Below, piece by piece: positions 9,260 to 18,841 of a DNA stretch of 64,000 bases. A program made the position numbers and the translations under genes. Under the pieces are notes generated by a model, which had not been told where the DNA came from, ran no database searches, and worked only from the letters and a program-made list of their open reading frames with translations. The stretch's first letter is position 1. Each line of letters begins with the position of its first letter. The stretch spans positions 1 through 64,000 of the forward strand of contig JBGCEZ010000015.1 of the NCBI GenBank assembly GCA_045106735.1, written 5' to 3'. This DNA comes from JBGCEZ01 sp045106735. Lineage in GTDB: Bacteria; Planctomycetota; Phycisphaerae; Phycisphaerales; SM1A02.

Positions 9260-9917
9260 GTCCGCTTCTCCGGGTTGGGCGGGCGATGGGACGGCCGAAG
9301 GCCACGGCGAGATCGGCGGGCCGCAGTGGGAAGCGGCGGCCGTCGATGGGGCCGGGGCTCGGGTCTTGTCGCCCGGGAGGGGATGTGCGGAGCCAAAAGG
9401 CCGGGAGGATCCGACCGTGCCCCGAACGGGGCCGCGCCGCGGGGCGTGAAGATACTCAGCCCATCGCGGGAGGACAACGATGGGGCCGCGGCCAATCGGC
9501 CATCTGGTGGCGGATCGCGGCAGTTTCTCGGACGAGGCGGGGTGCATCTCGCGAGGGACACCGGCGGTCAGTCGCGGCAACGGAGCAGCATGTCGGCCCG
9601 GCCGCCAGGCGAGGCACCGTCTGGGGGGCCGCGCCCGCAATCAAAGGGGGCCTCCGCGAGGAGTGGGAACTCACCACGGGATTGCCGACGTCGCAGAATC
9701 GTCCAGTTCCCGCGCGATTGAGCAGGGCTCGCCGGTAGCATCGGGCGATCGCGTGGACGCGTGGCTGGCGGCAGCGTGAACGGCCTTCTTCCGGGCGGGG
9801 CGTCCAGCGTCGATCGACGGCATTCGACTGTGAGAGATCGTGCCCGGCGACGGACGCCGGGTGCCGGCCACACGCACGTGGGCCGGCCATCGATCGACCC
9901 AATGAGGAGGGAACCCC
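9260..9917. other. 658-base divergent intergenic region
   Basis: It lies between the leftward MscS gene and the rightward dockerin gene, so promoters for both should be here. Several open frames cross it on both strands, but all are Arg/Pro-rich without domain, start-site or composition support. I see no clear -35/-10 pair or RNA gene. Confidence 0.5.
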
Positions 9918-10895
9918 ATGCACCGCATCTTGACCCAGCGCGCCGCGACCCGAGGCCCACGAGCGTCGGCCGTCGCCAATGCCAACGCCAATGCCGGCCG
10001 CAGCTCCGGCTCTGGCCCCAGCCCCGGCTCTGGCCCCAGCCCCAGCCCCAACTCCGGCTCCAGGCCCGGCTCCGGCTCCGGCTCCACGCCGAGCTTCAGT
10101 TCTTGCCGCAGCTCGTGGCTCGCCGCCGCGCTCTCACTGGCCGTCGCCGGATTTTCGCACGCGGGCCCGGAGTGGGAGGAACGCACCGGGACGGACGCGG
10201 GCCCATTGCCGGCGTCGGCGCAGCCGGTGGCCCAGGTCGGCGGGGGACCACTCGCTTCGATCAAGGGAGAGCTTGGCGGCCTCGCGCCACTCGGCGGCGA
10301 CTTCCAGGACATGTTCCGGATCTTCATCAGCAACCCGGCGACGTTCAGCGCGGCCGTCTTCGACGACAAGGGCGAGGGCTTCGACACCCAGATCTTTCTC
10401 TTTGACAGCTTCGGTCTCGGCTTCCTGGCCAACGACGACGCGGGCGCTGGAGCGCCGCCGTCCGCGGCCAGCTTCATGGGCAACATGGCGAACGACGGGA
10501 CGTTTCAGACCGTCGTCACGCCCGGCATCTACTTGCTCGCCATCAGCGGCAGCGATTCGGACCCCTTCGGAGACACGGGCGAGATCTTCTTGATGCCGCC
10601 GGGATCGACCGAAGTCTCCGGCCCCGACGGCGGAGTCTCCACGCCGGTGAGCAGTTGGGATTCCGATGGCGAGCGCGGTTCATATACGGTCAAGGTCACC
10701 GGATGTCAGTTGATTCCGATCCAGCCGTGCCCGGGCGACTTCAACGGCGACAAGATCGTCGGCATCACCGACCTGCTCTTGTTGCTTTCGTACTGGGGTC
10801 TGTGCATCGAATGCCCGTTCTCGATCGACGGCAACAACATCGTCGACACGACGGACTTGATTGATCTGCTGGCCGTGTGGGGGCCGTGTCCTTGA
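9918..10895 (+). CDS. Exported GC-type dockerin protein with repeat-expanded N-terminus
   Basis: The ATG at 9918 has the strongest ribosome-binding site of its region, GAGGAGGGA at 9904-9912. Residues ~20-65 are a low-complexity Asn-Ala then Ser-Gly-Pro run encoded by 6-base repeats. The hydrophobic export segment (SSWLAAALSLAVAGFSHA) comes only after it, around residues 66-83, an unusual place for a signal peptide. The mature part has a pattern like pre-peptidase/DVUA0089-type domains (FRIFISNPATFSAAVFDD ... GIYLLAISG). The C-terminus is a GC-type dockerin (CPGDFNGDKIVGITDL ... VWGPCP). Role unknown; probably cell-surface or extracellular. Confidence 0.82.
   Translation: MHRILTQRAATRGPRASAVANANANAGRSSGSGPSPGSGPSPSPNSGSRPGSGSGSTPSFSSCRSSWLAAALSLAVAGFSHAGPEWEERTGTDAGPLPASAQPVAQVGGGPLASIKGELGGLAPLGGDFQDMFRIFISNPATFSAAVFDDKGEGFDTQIFLFDSFGLGFLANDDAGAGAPPSAASFMGNMANDGTFQTVVTPGIYLLAISGSDSDPFGDTGEIFLMPPGSTEVSGPDGGVSTPVSSWDSDGERGSYTVKVTGCQLIPIQPCPGDFNGDKIVGITDLLLLLSYWGLCIECPFSIDGNNIVDTTDLIDLLAVWGPCP
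9973..10092 (+). repeat. 6-base degenerate tandem repeat inside the dockerin gene
   Basis: About 18 units grade from GCCAAC/GCCAAT into GGCTCC/GGCCCC/AGCCCC. They encode Asn-Ala, then Ser-Gly-Pro repeats, between the start codon and the signal peptide. Confidence 0.85.
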
Positions 10896-10997
10896 TCTGA
10901 GGTTGGGCGGTCCGCCTGGCTTCGAATGCACGGGGTGGTTCATGCCGCTGGCGGCGATGTCGAGCGGCAGACGTCCGAGGACATCGATCTGATGTCA

Positions 10998-11021
10998 AAC
11001 GAACATGCCCTCGTGTTCGTT
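10998..11021. terminator. Possible bidirectional terminator hairpin
   Basis: An 8-bp stem AACGAACA/TGTTCGTT with an 8-base loop lies between the converging dockerin and kinase genes. There is no clear T-tract on either side, so termination is uncertain. Confidence 0.35.
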
Positions 11022-11026
11022 GGGTT

Positions 11027-13831
11027 TCATTGGTGATTCGGTGACGCGGCATGGTCCGCGGCGTTGGCAACCGCGCTGTCCTTGGCGTGCTCATCTGCGT
11101 TGTCGGGGGCATCGATTCGGCGAGCGCGCGCGTCTCGATCGGCGATGGCCGCGTTCAGGCGAGTGAGGAGCGACGGCTCCGCGTTGGGCCAGAGCGCTTG
11201 GGACGCGTCGGCGTGGCCGCTCGCGACAAGTCGATCGGCCACGGCCGCGGCCCGCCGCAGGCGGTCGAGGTCGGCGGCTCGTTGGGCCGCGACTTGGGCC
11301 GCGGCGCCGGTGAGCAGTTCGGCGGCTGCATCGGGGGCGCCGGTGATCGAGCGCCAGGCGGCAAGATCGACGGCGATGGCGGCGGCGGCGGGATGGTCGG
11401 GTCCGCGTGCCTCGAAGACCAGGGTCTGGGCGCGCTCGAGGTCCGCGATGCGATCGGCCGCATCGCCGGTGACCCGCAGCGTGTTGTCCAGCCCCACAAG
11501 GCCGCGTTCGGTCAGCGCGGTCACGAGCGGTATCGCGGCCTCCGGGACGAGGCTGACGCGGGCGACGGCGTCATCGAGATCGACCAACGCGTCGTCGGAT
11601 CGGCCGGCCAGGCGTCGGACGCGTCCGCGCTCGATGAGCGTGCGCCCGATGTTCACGTGGTCGTCGGGGTCCAGCGCGACCTTTGCCGCGAGCGCGGCAT
11701 CGAGGTGGGCTTCCGCCGCGGCAAGCTCGCCGAGGTTGCCGAGCATGCGCCCGAGGTTGTGGGCGGCGGTGGCGGTGCCGATATGCACGTCGCCCTCGGT
11801 GGCGAGCATGATTTCGTGGACGGAAGCAAACTGGACGGCGGCTTCGGCATCGCGGCCGAGGCTGATCAGCAGCACGCCGTAGCCGTTGCGCCGTTTGGCG
11901 GTATCGAGATGGCCGGCCCCGCGGACGGCGATGGTGGTGGCCAAGGCCTCGCGGTAGAGAGGACGAGCGGCGTCCAGGTCGCCGCGGCGCCGGTGGCTGG
12001 CCCCGAGGTGGGCCTGCGTCTGGGCCAGCGCGGCGCGGCCATCGGCGTCCACCGCGCCCGCAATACGTCCAGGGATCGCGGCTTCATAGGCGGCCACCGC
12101 GGCGGTGATATCGCCGGCGGCATAGTGCACCCGACCCAGGAGGTCATGCAGGCGTGCGAGCTGTACATCGGATTCGCCCGCCTGCTCGCCGGCCTCGAGC
12201 GCCTCGCGGGCGGTGCGGACAGCGTCCACGTACTCGCGAGCATCGAACTCGGCGCGGGCCAAGGTGCTGAGCATGCGAAAGCGAAGTTGCGGCTCGTCGG
12301 GAAGCTTCTCGCGCATCGTCCCGCCCATCGCTTCGAGGACGTCGGCCATGTTCACCGCTTCGTTGGACTCGTCGCGGACGGTGGCGTCGACCATGTCCAT
12401 GAGCGAGGCGGTGAACGAGCGATTGCGATCGAGGGCCCGGGCGTACCGCACGCTCATCACCGTGCTCACGATCGCGAGTCCGACGACGGCGGTTGCCGCG
12501 GCCGACGCCAGCGGGTGGCGGCGCACAAAGAGGCGGACGCGGTGCAGTCGACTCTCGCGGCGGGCCAGCACGGGACGTGACGCAAGGAACCGGTCGAGGT
12601 CTTCTCGCAGGTGCCCGGCGGTGGGGTAGCGGCGGGCCGGGTCCACGGCCAAGCACCGCATGATGATCGTCTCAAGGTCGCGATCGAGCCCATCGATGGA
12701 CCGCGATGGCGGGGCGATCTCGGTACGACCGCGTTCGACGGCATCCGCCAAACTCGTGGGATTCGGCCAGGGCCGGGTGCCGGCCAGCGCTTCATAGAGC
12801 ATCACGCCCAGGGCAAAGACGTCGGCCCGCACGTCAACCCCGCCGGGGGCGGCGGCAAGTTGCTCGGGTGCGGCGTACACCAAGGTGCCGAGGATTGCGC
12901 CGGTTTCGGTCACCGCATGGTCGCCGCCGCGCACGGGGCGAGCGAGGCCGAAGTCGAGCACCCGCGGGGCGCCGGCGTCGTCCACCAGGACATTGCCCGG
13001 CTTCAGGTCACGGTGCATCACGCCGAGCCGGTGGGCCGCCTCGACCGCCGCGGTCACGTCCCGGATCAGCGTGGCGACGGAGCGGTCACGGTCACGGCCA
13101 CGGCCCGATGGCCCGGCCGCGGCCCGGAGATCCGCCGACGCCGCATCGAGGCGCCGGCCCTCAACCAGTTCCATCGCCAGCCACGCACGGCCGCCGGGCG
13201 TCACGCCGCCGTCGAAGACCGTGACCACGCCGGGGTGACGCAGGCCGGCCAGGACTTCGATCTCTCGCTCGAGTCGGCGGCGTTCTCGATCCCCAGCAAA
13301 CGCGCCGCGCGTCAGCATCTTCAAGGCGACGGCCCGGCGGGTGGCGGTCTGGGTCGCGCGGTACACGATCCCTTGGCCGCCTCGTCCGAGCTCGCCGCTG
13401 ACGACGTAGCCGGCGACGGGTTCGCGGGTGGCGGGGGTGGTGGCCTCGCCGTGATTCGCTGCGGCGCCCGGCGGCGGCGTCGCGCGGGAACCGGCGGCAT
13501 TCGGGCCACTTGGCGAAGCGGCATCGCCGCCCGCGCTTCCCGCGGCCACCAACAGGTCGCCCAGAAGCGCGTTGTCCGCTCGGATCCGATCGACCTGGGC
13601 CCGGAGGTTCGGATCAGCCTCAATCGCTTCGGCCACGGTTGGCGTGACATGTCGGCCGCCGGCGTATCGCTCGAGATCCTCGAGGCTCGGCGGTTTCGGG
13701 CCGCTTGCCGCGAACTGAGGATTCGATCCGGCATCAGGCCGCCCATCAGCCCGCCCATCAGCCCGCCCATGGGGCGGCTCATCGGACTGGCCGTCGGGCC
13801 GCGGATCGGGTTGTTCCTGGGGGTCGCTCAT
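11027..13831 (-). CDS. Membrane-anchored Ser/Thr protein kinase with C-terminal TPR region
   Basis: This 934-residue Hanks-type kinase starts at an ATG at 13831, chosen because longer frames run into the divergent DNA polymerase gene. Residues 20-34 are a GRAD repeat linker. Kinase motifs are complete: Gly-rich loop GRGGQG (149-154), VALK with Lys171, HRD at 273-275, DFG at 293-295 and APE at 321-323. One transmembrane helix lies around 440-460. The remaining ~470 residues form helical repeats of TPR type (pattern LGASHRRRGDLDAARPLYREAL). The kinase would be cytoplasmic with the TPR part across the membrane. Such kinases are often linked to ECF sigma factors in this phylum, but none is adjacent here. 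Confidence 0.9.
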   Translation of the reverse strand: MSDPQEQPDPRPDGQSDEPPHGRADGRADGRPDAGSNPQFAASGPKPPSLEDLERYAGGRHVTPTVAEAIEADPNLRAQVDRIRADNALLGDLLVAAGSAGGDAASPSGPNAAGSRATPPPGAAANHGEATTPATREPVAGYVVSGELGRGGQGIVYRATQTATRRAVALKMLTRGAFAGDRERRRLEREIEVLAGLRHPGVVTVFDGGVTPGGRAWLAMELVEGRRLDAASADLRAAAGPSGRGRDRDRSVATLIRDVTAAVEAAHRLGVMHRDLKPGNVLVDDAGAPRVLDFGLARPVRGGDHAVTETGAILGTLVYAAPEQLAAAPGGVDVRADVFALGVMLYEALAGTRPWPNPTSLADAVERGRTEIAPPSRSIDGLDRDLETIIMRCLAVDPARRYPTAGHLREDLDRFLASRPVLARRESRLHRVRLFVRRHPLASAAATAVVGLAIVSTVMSVRYARALDRNRSFTASLMDMVDATVRDESNEAVNMADVLEAMGGTMREKLPDEPQLRFRMLSTLARAEFDAREYVDAVRTAREALEAGEQAGESDVQLARLHDLLGRVHYAAGDITAAVAAYEAAIPGRIAGAVDADGRAALAQTQAHLGASHRRRGDLDAARPLYREALATTIAVRGAGHLDTAKRRNGYGVLLISLGRDAEAAVQFASVHEIMLATEGDVHIGTATAAHNLGRMLGNLGELAAAEAHLDAALAAKVALDPDDHVNIGRTLIERGRVRRLAGRSDDALVDLDDAVARVSLVPEAAIPLVTALTERGLVGLDNTLRVTGDAADRIADLERAQTLVFEARGPDHPAAAAIAVDLAAWRSITGAPDAAAELLTGAAAQVAAQRAADLDRLRRAAAVADRLVASGHADASQALWPNAEPSLLTRLNAAIADRDARARRIDAPDNADEHAKDSAVANAADHAASPNHQ
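13733..13775 (-). repeat. 12-base tandem repeat in the kinase N-terminus
   Basis: About 3.5 units of GCCCATCAGCCC (plus-strand reading) encode the GRAD repeat in the disordered N-terminal tail of the kinase. Confidence 0.7.
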
Positions 13832-14007
13832 GGGGCGTTCGTCTGCTCCATGATGCCTGGGGCGGTCGCCTGATGCACGCGATGGAGCGAATTCGCGCGT
13901 GATCAATGGCCGGCGACGCTGGAATCTGGCGTTTTCGCGGCAGAGCCGGGGAGTTCTCGCCCGTTCCACCGCCCGCTCGCCGTCGCCGTGGTTCATACAC
14001 TCGCCGC

Positions 14008-15819
14008 ATGTCCGACTCATCCGCCGTCGCTCCGCCCACGAACGCCGAGATCTCCGATGTCTTTGGCCGCATGGCCGAGCTGTCTGAAGTCCTCGGTGCC
14101 AACCGATTCAAGGTCATCGCCTTCCAGAAGGTCGCCCGCGTACTTCGCGAGCTCCCCGGGGCCGCGGCCGAACTGTCGGCCAAGGAACTCGAAGCGCTCG
14201 ACGGCGTTGGCAAGGGGGCCGCGGGGCGGATTCGCGAACTCGTCGAGACCGGCCGAATCGCCGATCACGACGCACTCGCGGCGGAAGTGCCCGAGGGTGT
14301 GCTCCAGGTCATGCAGGTGCCAGGCATCGGCCCCAAGTCCGCCGCACTCTTCTGGCGGACGGCCGGCATCACCGATCTCGAGTCGTTGGCCGCCAAGTTG
14401 GACGACGGATCACTCGCCGAACTCAAGGGCTTTGGCCCGAAGAAGATCGAGAACATCAAGAAGAGCCTGGCTTTTGCCGCCAGCGCCGGCGATCGCACAC
14501 GCATCGGCACGGCGTGGACGCGGGCCGAGGCCATGGTCGAACACTTGCAGCAGATCGACGGGGCCGAGAACGTGGCCTTCGCCGGTTCGCTGCGGCGCGG
14601 CCAAGAAACGATCGGCGACATTGACATTCTCGCCGTGGCTGAGGGTGAAGCCGTCGGACGGATCTTTGATGCGTTCACCGCCCACGAAATCGTGACCGAA
14701 GTGCTCGTGCGAGGTGACACGAAGTCAAGCGTCCGCACCAAAGGCGGCATGCAGATGGACCTGCGGGTGGTGGCCGCCGAGAGCTTTGGCGCCGCCCTGA
14801 TGTACTTCACCGGCTCGAAGGAACACAACGTGCGGGTGCGCGAACGCGCCCAGCAGATGGGCTGCACGCTGAACGAGTACGGACTTGTTCGCACCGGTGA
14901 CGCGCCGAAGAAGAACATTCGCGTCACCGGCGCAGTCGCCGCCGCCAACGAAGGCGATGTCGTCGCCTCCAAGACCGAGTCCGACATCTACGCGGCCCTC
15001 GACTTGGCCTGGATTCCGCCGGAACTCCGGGCCGACCGCGGCGAGCTCACCCTGGCCGAAGCCGGCGACATCCCGGATCTGATCGACGTGGTCGACGTTC
15101 AGGCAGAACTGCACAGCCACACCACCGCATCCGACGGCGTTTGGTCGATCGAAGAACTCGCCCGCACGTGCGCCGCCCGCGGTTTCCACACGATCGCGGT
15201 GACCGACCACTCACGAAGCCAGGTACAAGCCCGCGGCCTGTCGATCGAACGGTTGGAACAGCACATCCTGGACATCCGCGCCGCGGCGAAGAAGCTTGAA
15301 GGCGTCATCACGGTGCTCGCGGGCAGTGAAGTGGACATCCTCTCCGACGGCAGCCTCGACTATCCGGACGAACTGCTGGCCGAGCTCGATGTCGTCGTCG
15401 CCTCGCCGCACGCGGCGCTCTCGCAGGCGCCCAAGGTCGCGACCAATCGACTGCGGGCGGCGATCGATCATCCACTGGTGACGATCATCGGCCATCCCAC
15501 CGGCCGGTTGACCATGAGGCGCGAAGGCCTCTCGCCCGACATCACCGAACTGTCCAAGGCGGCCGCGGCCCGCGGTGTGGCCCTTGAAATCAACGCCAAC
15601 CACATGCGGCTCGACCTGCGGGACATCCACGTGCGGGTGGCGCTCGACCACGGCGCGAAGCTGGCCATCAACTGCGATGCCCACAGCGAGAAGCACCTGG
15701 ATCACCTGCGCTGCGGCGTGATGACCGCGCGGCGCGGCGGCGCGACCAAGGCCGATGTGGTGAACTGTCTCGAGGCGGAGGCGTTGCAAGCGTGGCTTGC
15801 GTCGACGCGCGCGTCATGA
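14008..15819 (+). CDS. polX: DNA polymerase X family protein with PHP domain
   Basis: Bacterial PolX fills short gaps during base-excision repair. This 603-residue protein has the standard order: a helical N-terminal domain with helix-hairpin-helix motifs (LDGVGKGAAGRIREL; VPGIGPKSAALFW), the nucleotidyltransferase motif GSLRRG (G193, S194) with metal-binding Asp204 and Asp206 in GDIDIL, and a C-terminal PHP domain with the His-x-His motif at 369-371, TDHS, GSEVDIL, HPTGRL and a late NCDAHS. The PHP domain usually adds 3'-5' exonuclease activity. The ATG at 14008 avoids overlap with the divergent kinase gene. Length is normal for the family. Confidence 0.95.
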   Translation: MSDSSAVAPPTNAEISDVFGRMAELSEVLGANRFKVIAFQKVARVLRELPGAAAELSAKELEALDGVGKGAAGRIRELVETGRIADHDALAAEVPEGVLQVMQVPGIGPKSAALFWRTAGITDLESLAAKLDDGSLAELKGFGPKKIENIKKSLAFAASAGDRTRIGTAWTRAEAMVEHLQQIDGAENVAFAGSLRRGQETIGDIDILAVAEGEAVGRIFDAFTAHEIVTEVLVRGDTKSSVRTKGGMQMDLRVVAAESFGAALMYFTGSKEHNVRVRERAQQMGCTLNEYGLVRTGDAPKKNIRVTGAVAAANEGDVVASKTESDIYAALDLAWIPPELRADRGELTLAEAGDIPDLIDVVDVQAELHSHTTASDGVWSIEELARTCAARGFHTIAVTDHSRSQVQARGLSIERLEQHILDIRAAAKKLEGVITVLAGSEVDILSDGSLDYPDELLAELDVVVASPHAALSQAPKVATNRLRAAIDHPLVTIIGHPTGRLTMRREGLSPDITELSKAAAARGVALEINANHMRLDLRDIHVRVALDHGAKLAINCDAHSEKHLDHLRCGVMTARRGGATKADVVNCLEAEALQAWLASTRAS

Positions 15820-15985
15820 CCCTACGCGGCCTGCGGATGACGCGCGGCGCGTTCCCGGCGTCGGATGGCATTCCATCGCGGTGGGCTCAACGGTACAGTC
15901 GGGTCCTGGGATGAGGCCATGCGTGCGCAGGAGCACGTGCCGCTCATCTCGTCTTCGCCTCCCGATCCCCGGAGTCGCCGTGACC

Positions 15986-18598
15986 ATGATTCGCCTGCTT
16001 GTTCTGCCGTCCTTCGGGCTGGCCGCCGCCGCGACGCTCTCGATGACCGCCGCCGCGACCGCCGCCGCGACTGCGACTGCCACTGCCGCGTCCGCTGCCG
16101 CGTCCATTGCCGCGTCGGGTGCCGCGTCGGGTGCCACGTCCGCTGCCGCGTCCATTGCCACATCCGCCAGCCAGTCCCCCGGGCCGATCAACGAGGTCGC
16201 CGGGCCGCTGACGGTCTTGGACGACGACGGGGGCTGGTGTTGGTTCCAGGGTGAAAGGGCGGTCATTGTGGACGACACGCTGCTCGTGGGCACGGTCTCG
16301 ACCGGTGGGCGGGAAGCCGGGCGGCGGGGGGACATCAATCTCCTGGTGCACGATCTGGCGGCCGCCGAAACCCGCACTGTTGAATTGCACGACCGGCTCG
16401 AGTCCGATGACCATGACTCGGCGTCGATCACCATTCTGCCCGACGGCCGCGTCCTCACGCTGTACAGCCGCCACGGTTCCGACGACTTGGTGCGGTCCCG
16501 CACGAGCCTCACCGCCGATCCGCTTGGCGGGTGGACCGATGAGCGATCATGGTCCGGCCGCACTGAAGGCCGCGGCGTGACGTACAGCAACACCTTTCGG
16601 CTGGCCGGCGCTGGCGTGTTGCGGAACTTCTACCGCGGCGCGGGCTGGGATCCGGCGATGATTGAATCGGCCGACGACGGGGGGACATGGTCCGCCCCGC
16701 AGTCGGTCCTCGGCGGCCCTGGCCGCCCGTATCTGCGGTACGCCTCCAACGGACGCGACGCCGTGCACTTCGCGGTCAGCGAGCAGCATCCACGCAATGC
16801 TGACACCGGTATCTGGCATGGCTCGCTCGTCGGGGATGCGGTTCGCAACAGCCAAAGCGTCGTCGTCGGCCAGATCGGGGCGGGAGCGCCGCCATCGGAA
16901 GCGCTCACGCAGGTGTTTCCTGGATCGCCCGATGCCGTCGCCTGGTGCAACGACATCCGGCTCGATGGCGCAGGCCATCCGGTCATCGTGTTCAATGTGC
17001 AGGCCGATGGGCGAGGTCTGCGGGCCGGCCAGGGCGGCATGGACCACCGCTACTGGTACGCCCGGTACGACGGTCTCGGCTGGCGCACGAGCGAGTTCGC
17101 CTTCGCCGGAACGCGCCTCTACGCGGGCGAAGACGACTACACCGGCCTGGCCACCCTCGATCCGCGCAATCCAAACATCGTCTACTTCTCAACCGATGCG
17201 GATCCGCGCACGGGCGCCCCGCTCATCAGCCGGGCCGACGGGCAGCAACGCCACGAGATCTTTCAGGCGATCCGTACGCCAGACACTTCGCCCGATGCAC
17301 TTCCGGGCGCCGCGACGTGGACGTTCCGCCCGGTGACGCGCAACTCCGCCGTGGACAACATCCGTCCCGTCGTGCCGGTAAGCCACGGCGACGGCCCGGA
17401 CGACGTCGGCCCCAACGCCCAGACCACCATCGTGCTCTGGCTGCGCGGCGACTACCGCACGTACCAGGACTACGACTTGGCGGTGGTCGCCGCCGATGTC
17501 ACCGGCAACCTCTCGGAGCTGCAGCCCGCGGGCAACGCGGGCGGCGGCACGCGGATGGGAACCTTCGATGCCGCGCTCAACGTGCCGGCGATCGATGCGG
17601 TGGCCGGGGCGGTGGCCCAATGGCAGATGAGCAACGAGAGTCGCCACCCGAACTGGGACTGGCACGAAGCCGCGTTCGCCATCGGCCTGGTGCAATGGGC
17701 GGACACGACGGACGATGCGGCGATTGTCGCGTGGGCGGCCGAGCGGTTTGCCGCGATGGACTACACGCTCGGGCCGCGGATCCACATGGCCGATGATCAC
17801 GCGATCGGGGCGGCCTATCAGCATCTCGCCCGAATCACCGGCGACCCGAGCATCTTGGCCGCGACCCATGCCGGCATGCGTAGCTTCATGGAGCAGCCGC
17901 AGAATGAGTCGCTGGAATGGGGCCGCGGCATCCACGACCGCGAATGGGCGTGGTGCGACGCGCTGTTCATGGCCCCGCCCACGCTCGCCGCCACGACCGA
18001 GTTCACCGATGATCCTGCGTTCATGGAACGGGCCGACCGTCTGTGGTGGAAGACGACCGACTACCTGTACAACGCGGACGACGGTCTGTTTCACCGCGAT
18101 TCGCGGTACTTCACGCAGCGCGACGCGGGTGGCCGGCTCATCTACTGGAGCCGTGGGAATGGCTGGGTCATCGCCGGACTGGTGCGCATGCTCGAGATCC
18201 TGCCAGACGATCACCCGAGCCGCGGGCGATACATCGCGCTGCTGCAGGAGATGAGTGCGGCCTTGGCCGCGTGCCAGCGCGAAGGCGGCCACTGGTCGAG
18301 CAGTCTGCTGGGCGATCCCGCGCCGCCGACACCCGAGTCGAGCGGAACCGCGTTTTTCTGCTTCGCCATGGCCCGGGGCATTCGCGAGGGGTGGCTCGAC
18401 GCGGCGACCTACATGCCGGTGGTCGAGCGCGCGTGGCGGAGCCTGGTGGCCAGCGTGCACGAAGACGGCCGCATTGGCTGGGTCCAGCGTGCGGCGTCGG
18501 CTCCCGGCGGAGCTGGCCCGCGCGAAACCGAGGTGTACGCGACGGGCGGATTCCTGCTCGCTGCGTCGGAGATGCGAGCGATGGCCGCGAAGAACTGA
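15986..18598 (+). CDS. Secreted BNR-type beta-propeller / GH105 unsaturated uronyl hydrolase fusion
   Basis: This large exported protein (870 residues from the ATG at 15986; a GTG at 15980 with GGAG at 15971-15974 is an alternative) joins two polysaccharide-active modules. A signal peptide is followed by an Ala-Thr-Ser linker made by short repeats (residues 20-65). Residues ~70-470 resemble BNR_4 propellers, with WCWFQGERAV, HDSASITILPDGRVL, HPRNADTGIWHG and NIVYFSTDADP. Residues ~535-870 resemble GH88/GH105, with WHEAAFAIG, MADDHAIG and the catalytic-region motif WCDALFMAPP (Asp658), then SRGNGWVIAG. GH105 enzymes remove 4,5-unsaturated uronic acid from lyase products. BNR_4 propellers are related to ulvan-lyase-type folds, so lyase plus hydrolase in one chain is a plausible inference. 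Confidence 0.83.
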   Translation: MIRLLVLPSFGLAAAATLSMTAAATAAATATATAASAAASIAASGAASGATSAAASIATSASQSPGPINEVAGPLTVLDDDGGWCWFQGERAVIVDDTLLVGTVSTGGREAGRRGDINLLVHDLAAAETRTVELHDRLESDDHDSASITILPDGRVLTLYSRHGSDDLVRSRTSLTADPLGGWTDERSWSGRTEGRGVTYSNTFRLAGAGVLRNFYRGAGWDPAMIESADDGGTWSAPQSVLGGPGRPYLRYASNGRDAVHFAVSEQHPRNADTGIWHGSLVGDAVRNSQSVVVGQIGAGAPPSEALTQVFPGSPDAVAWCNDIRLDGAGHPVIVFNVQADGRGLRAGQGGMDHRYWYARYDGLGWRTSEFAFAGTRLYAGEDDYTGLATLDPRNPNIVYFSTDADPRTGAPLISRADGQQRHEIFQAIRTPDTSPDALPGAATWTFRPVTRNSAVDNIRPVVPVSHGDGPDDVGPNAQTTIVLWLRGDYRTYQDYDLAVVAADVTGNLSELQPAGNAGGGTRMGTFDAALNVPAIDAVAGAVAQWQMSNESRHPNWDWHEAAFAIGLVQWADTTDDAAIVAWAAERFAAMDYTLGPRIHMADDHAIGAAYQHLARITGDPSILAATHAGMRSFMEQPQNESLEWGRGIHDREWAWCDALFMAPPTLAATTEFTDDPAFMERADRLWWKTTDYLYNADDGLFHRDSRYFTQRDAGGRLIYWSRGNGWVIAGLVRMLEILPDDHPSRGRYIALLQEMSAALAACQREGGHWSSSLLGDPAPPTPESSGTAFFCFAMARGIREGWLDAATYMPVVERAWRSLVASVHEDGRIGWVQRAASAPGGAGPRETEVYATGGFLLAASEMRAMAAKN
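16045..16165 (+). repeat. Ala/Thr/Ser-coding short repeat after signal peptide
   Basis: Units of 6 and 12-15 bases (GCCGCGAC, GCCGCGTCCATT) produce a ~45-residue Ala-Thr-Ser linker between the signal peptide and the propeller domain. Confidence 0.75.
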
Positions 18599-18655
18599 AT
18601 GGCCCCGGCCGGCCGGGCCGGCTGGCGTCTTGGGCTCGCGTACGTCCGGGGCACC

Positions 18656-18830
18656 GAAGCCCGCGGGGCTTACGAAGTTCGTGGGGCAGGGGAGCCCGTG
18701 GGGCTTACGAAGTTCGCGGGGCAGGGGAGCCCGCGGGGCTTACGAAGTTCGCGGGGCAACGGAGCCCGTGGGGCTTACGAAGTTCGTGGGGCAACGGAGC
18801 CCGCGGAGCAACGAAGTCCGCGAGCCAACG
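18656..18830. repeat. 35-base direct repeat array between convergent genes
   Basis: Four copies in strict 35-base steps (the core TTACGAAGTTCG recurs at 18670, 18705, 18740 and 18775), plus degenerate half-copies at both ends. Each unit contains the small palindrome ACGAAGTTCGT and a GGGGCT...AGCCC inverted pair. There are no unique spacers, so it is not a CRISPR. It fills the gap between the GH105 fusion and the leftward sigma factor gene and might act as a transcription boundary. Confidence 0.9.
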
Positions 18831-18841
18831 AGCGCCGCGCG

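Noticed and set aside
9480..9779. Small plus-strand gene in the MscS/dockerin gap
   Set aside because: No ribosome-binding site, biased composition and no recognisable fold.
18656..18830. CRISPR-like regular repeats
   Set aside because: Units abut with no unique spacers and no cas genes are present; it is a direct tandem array.
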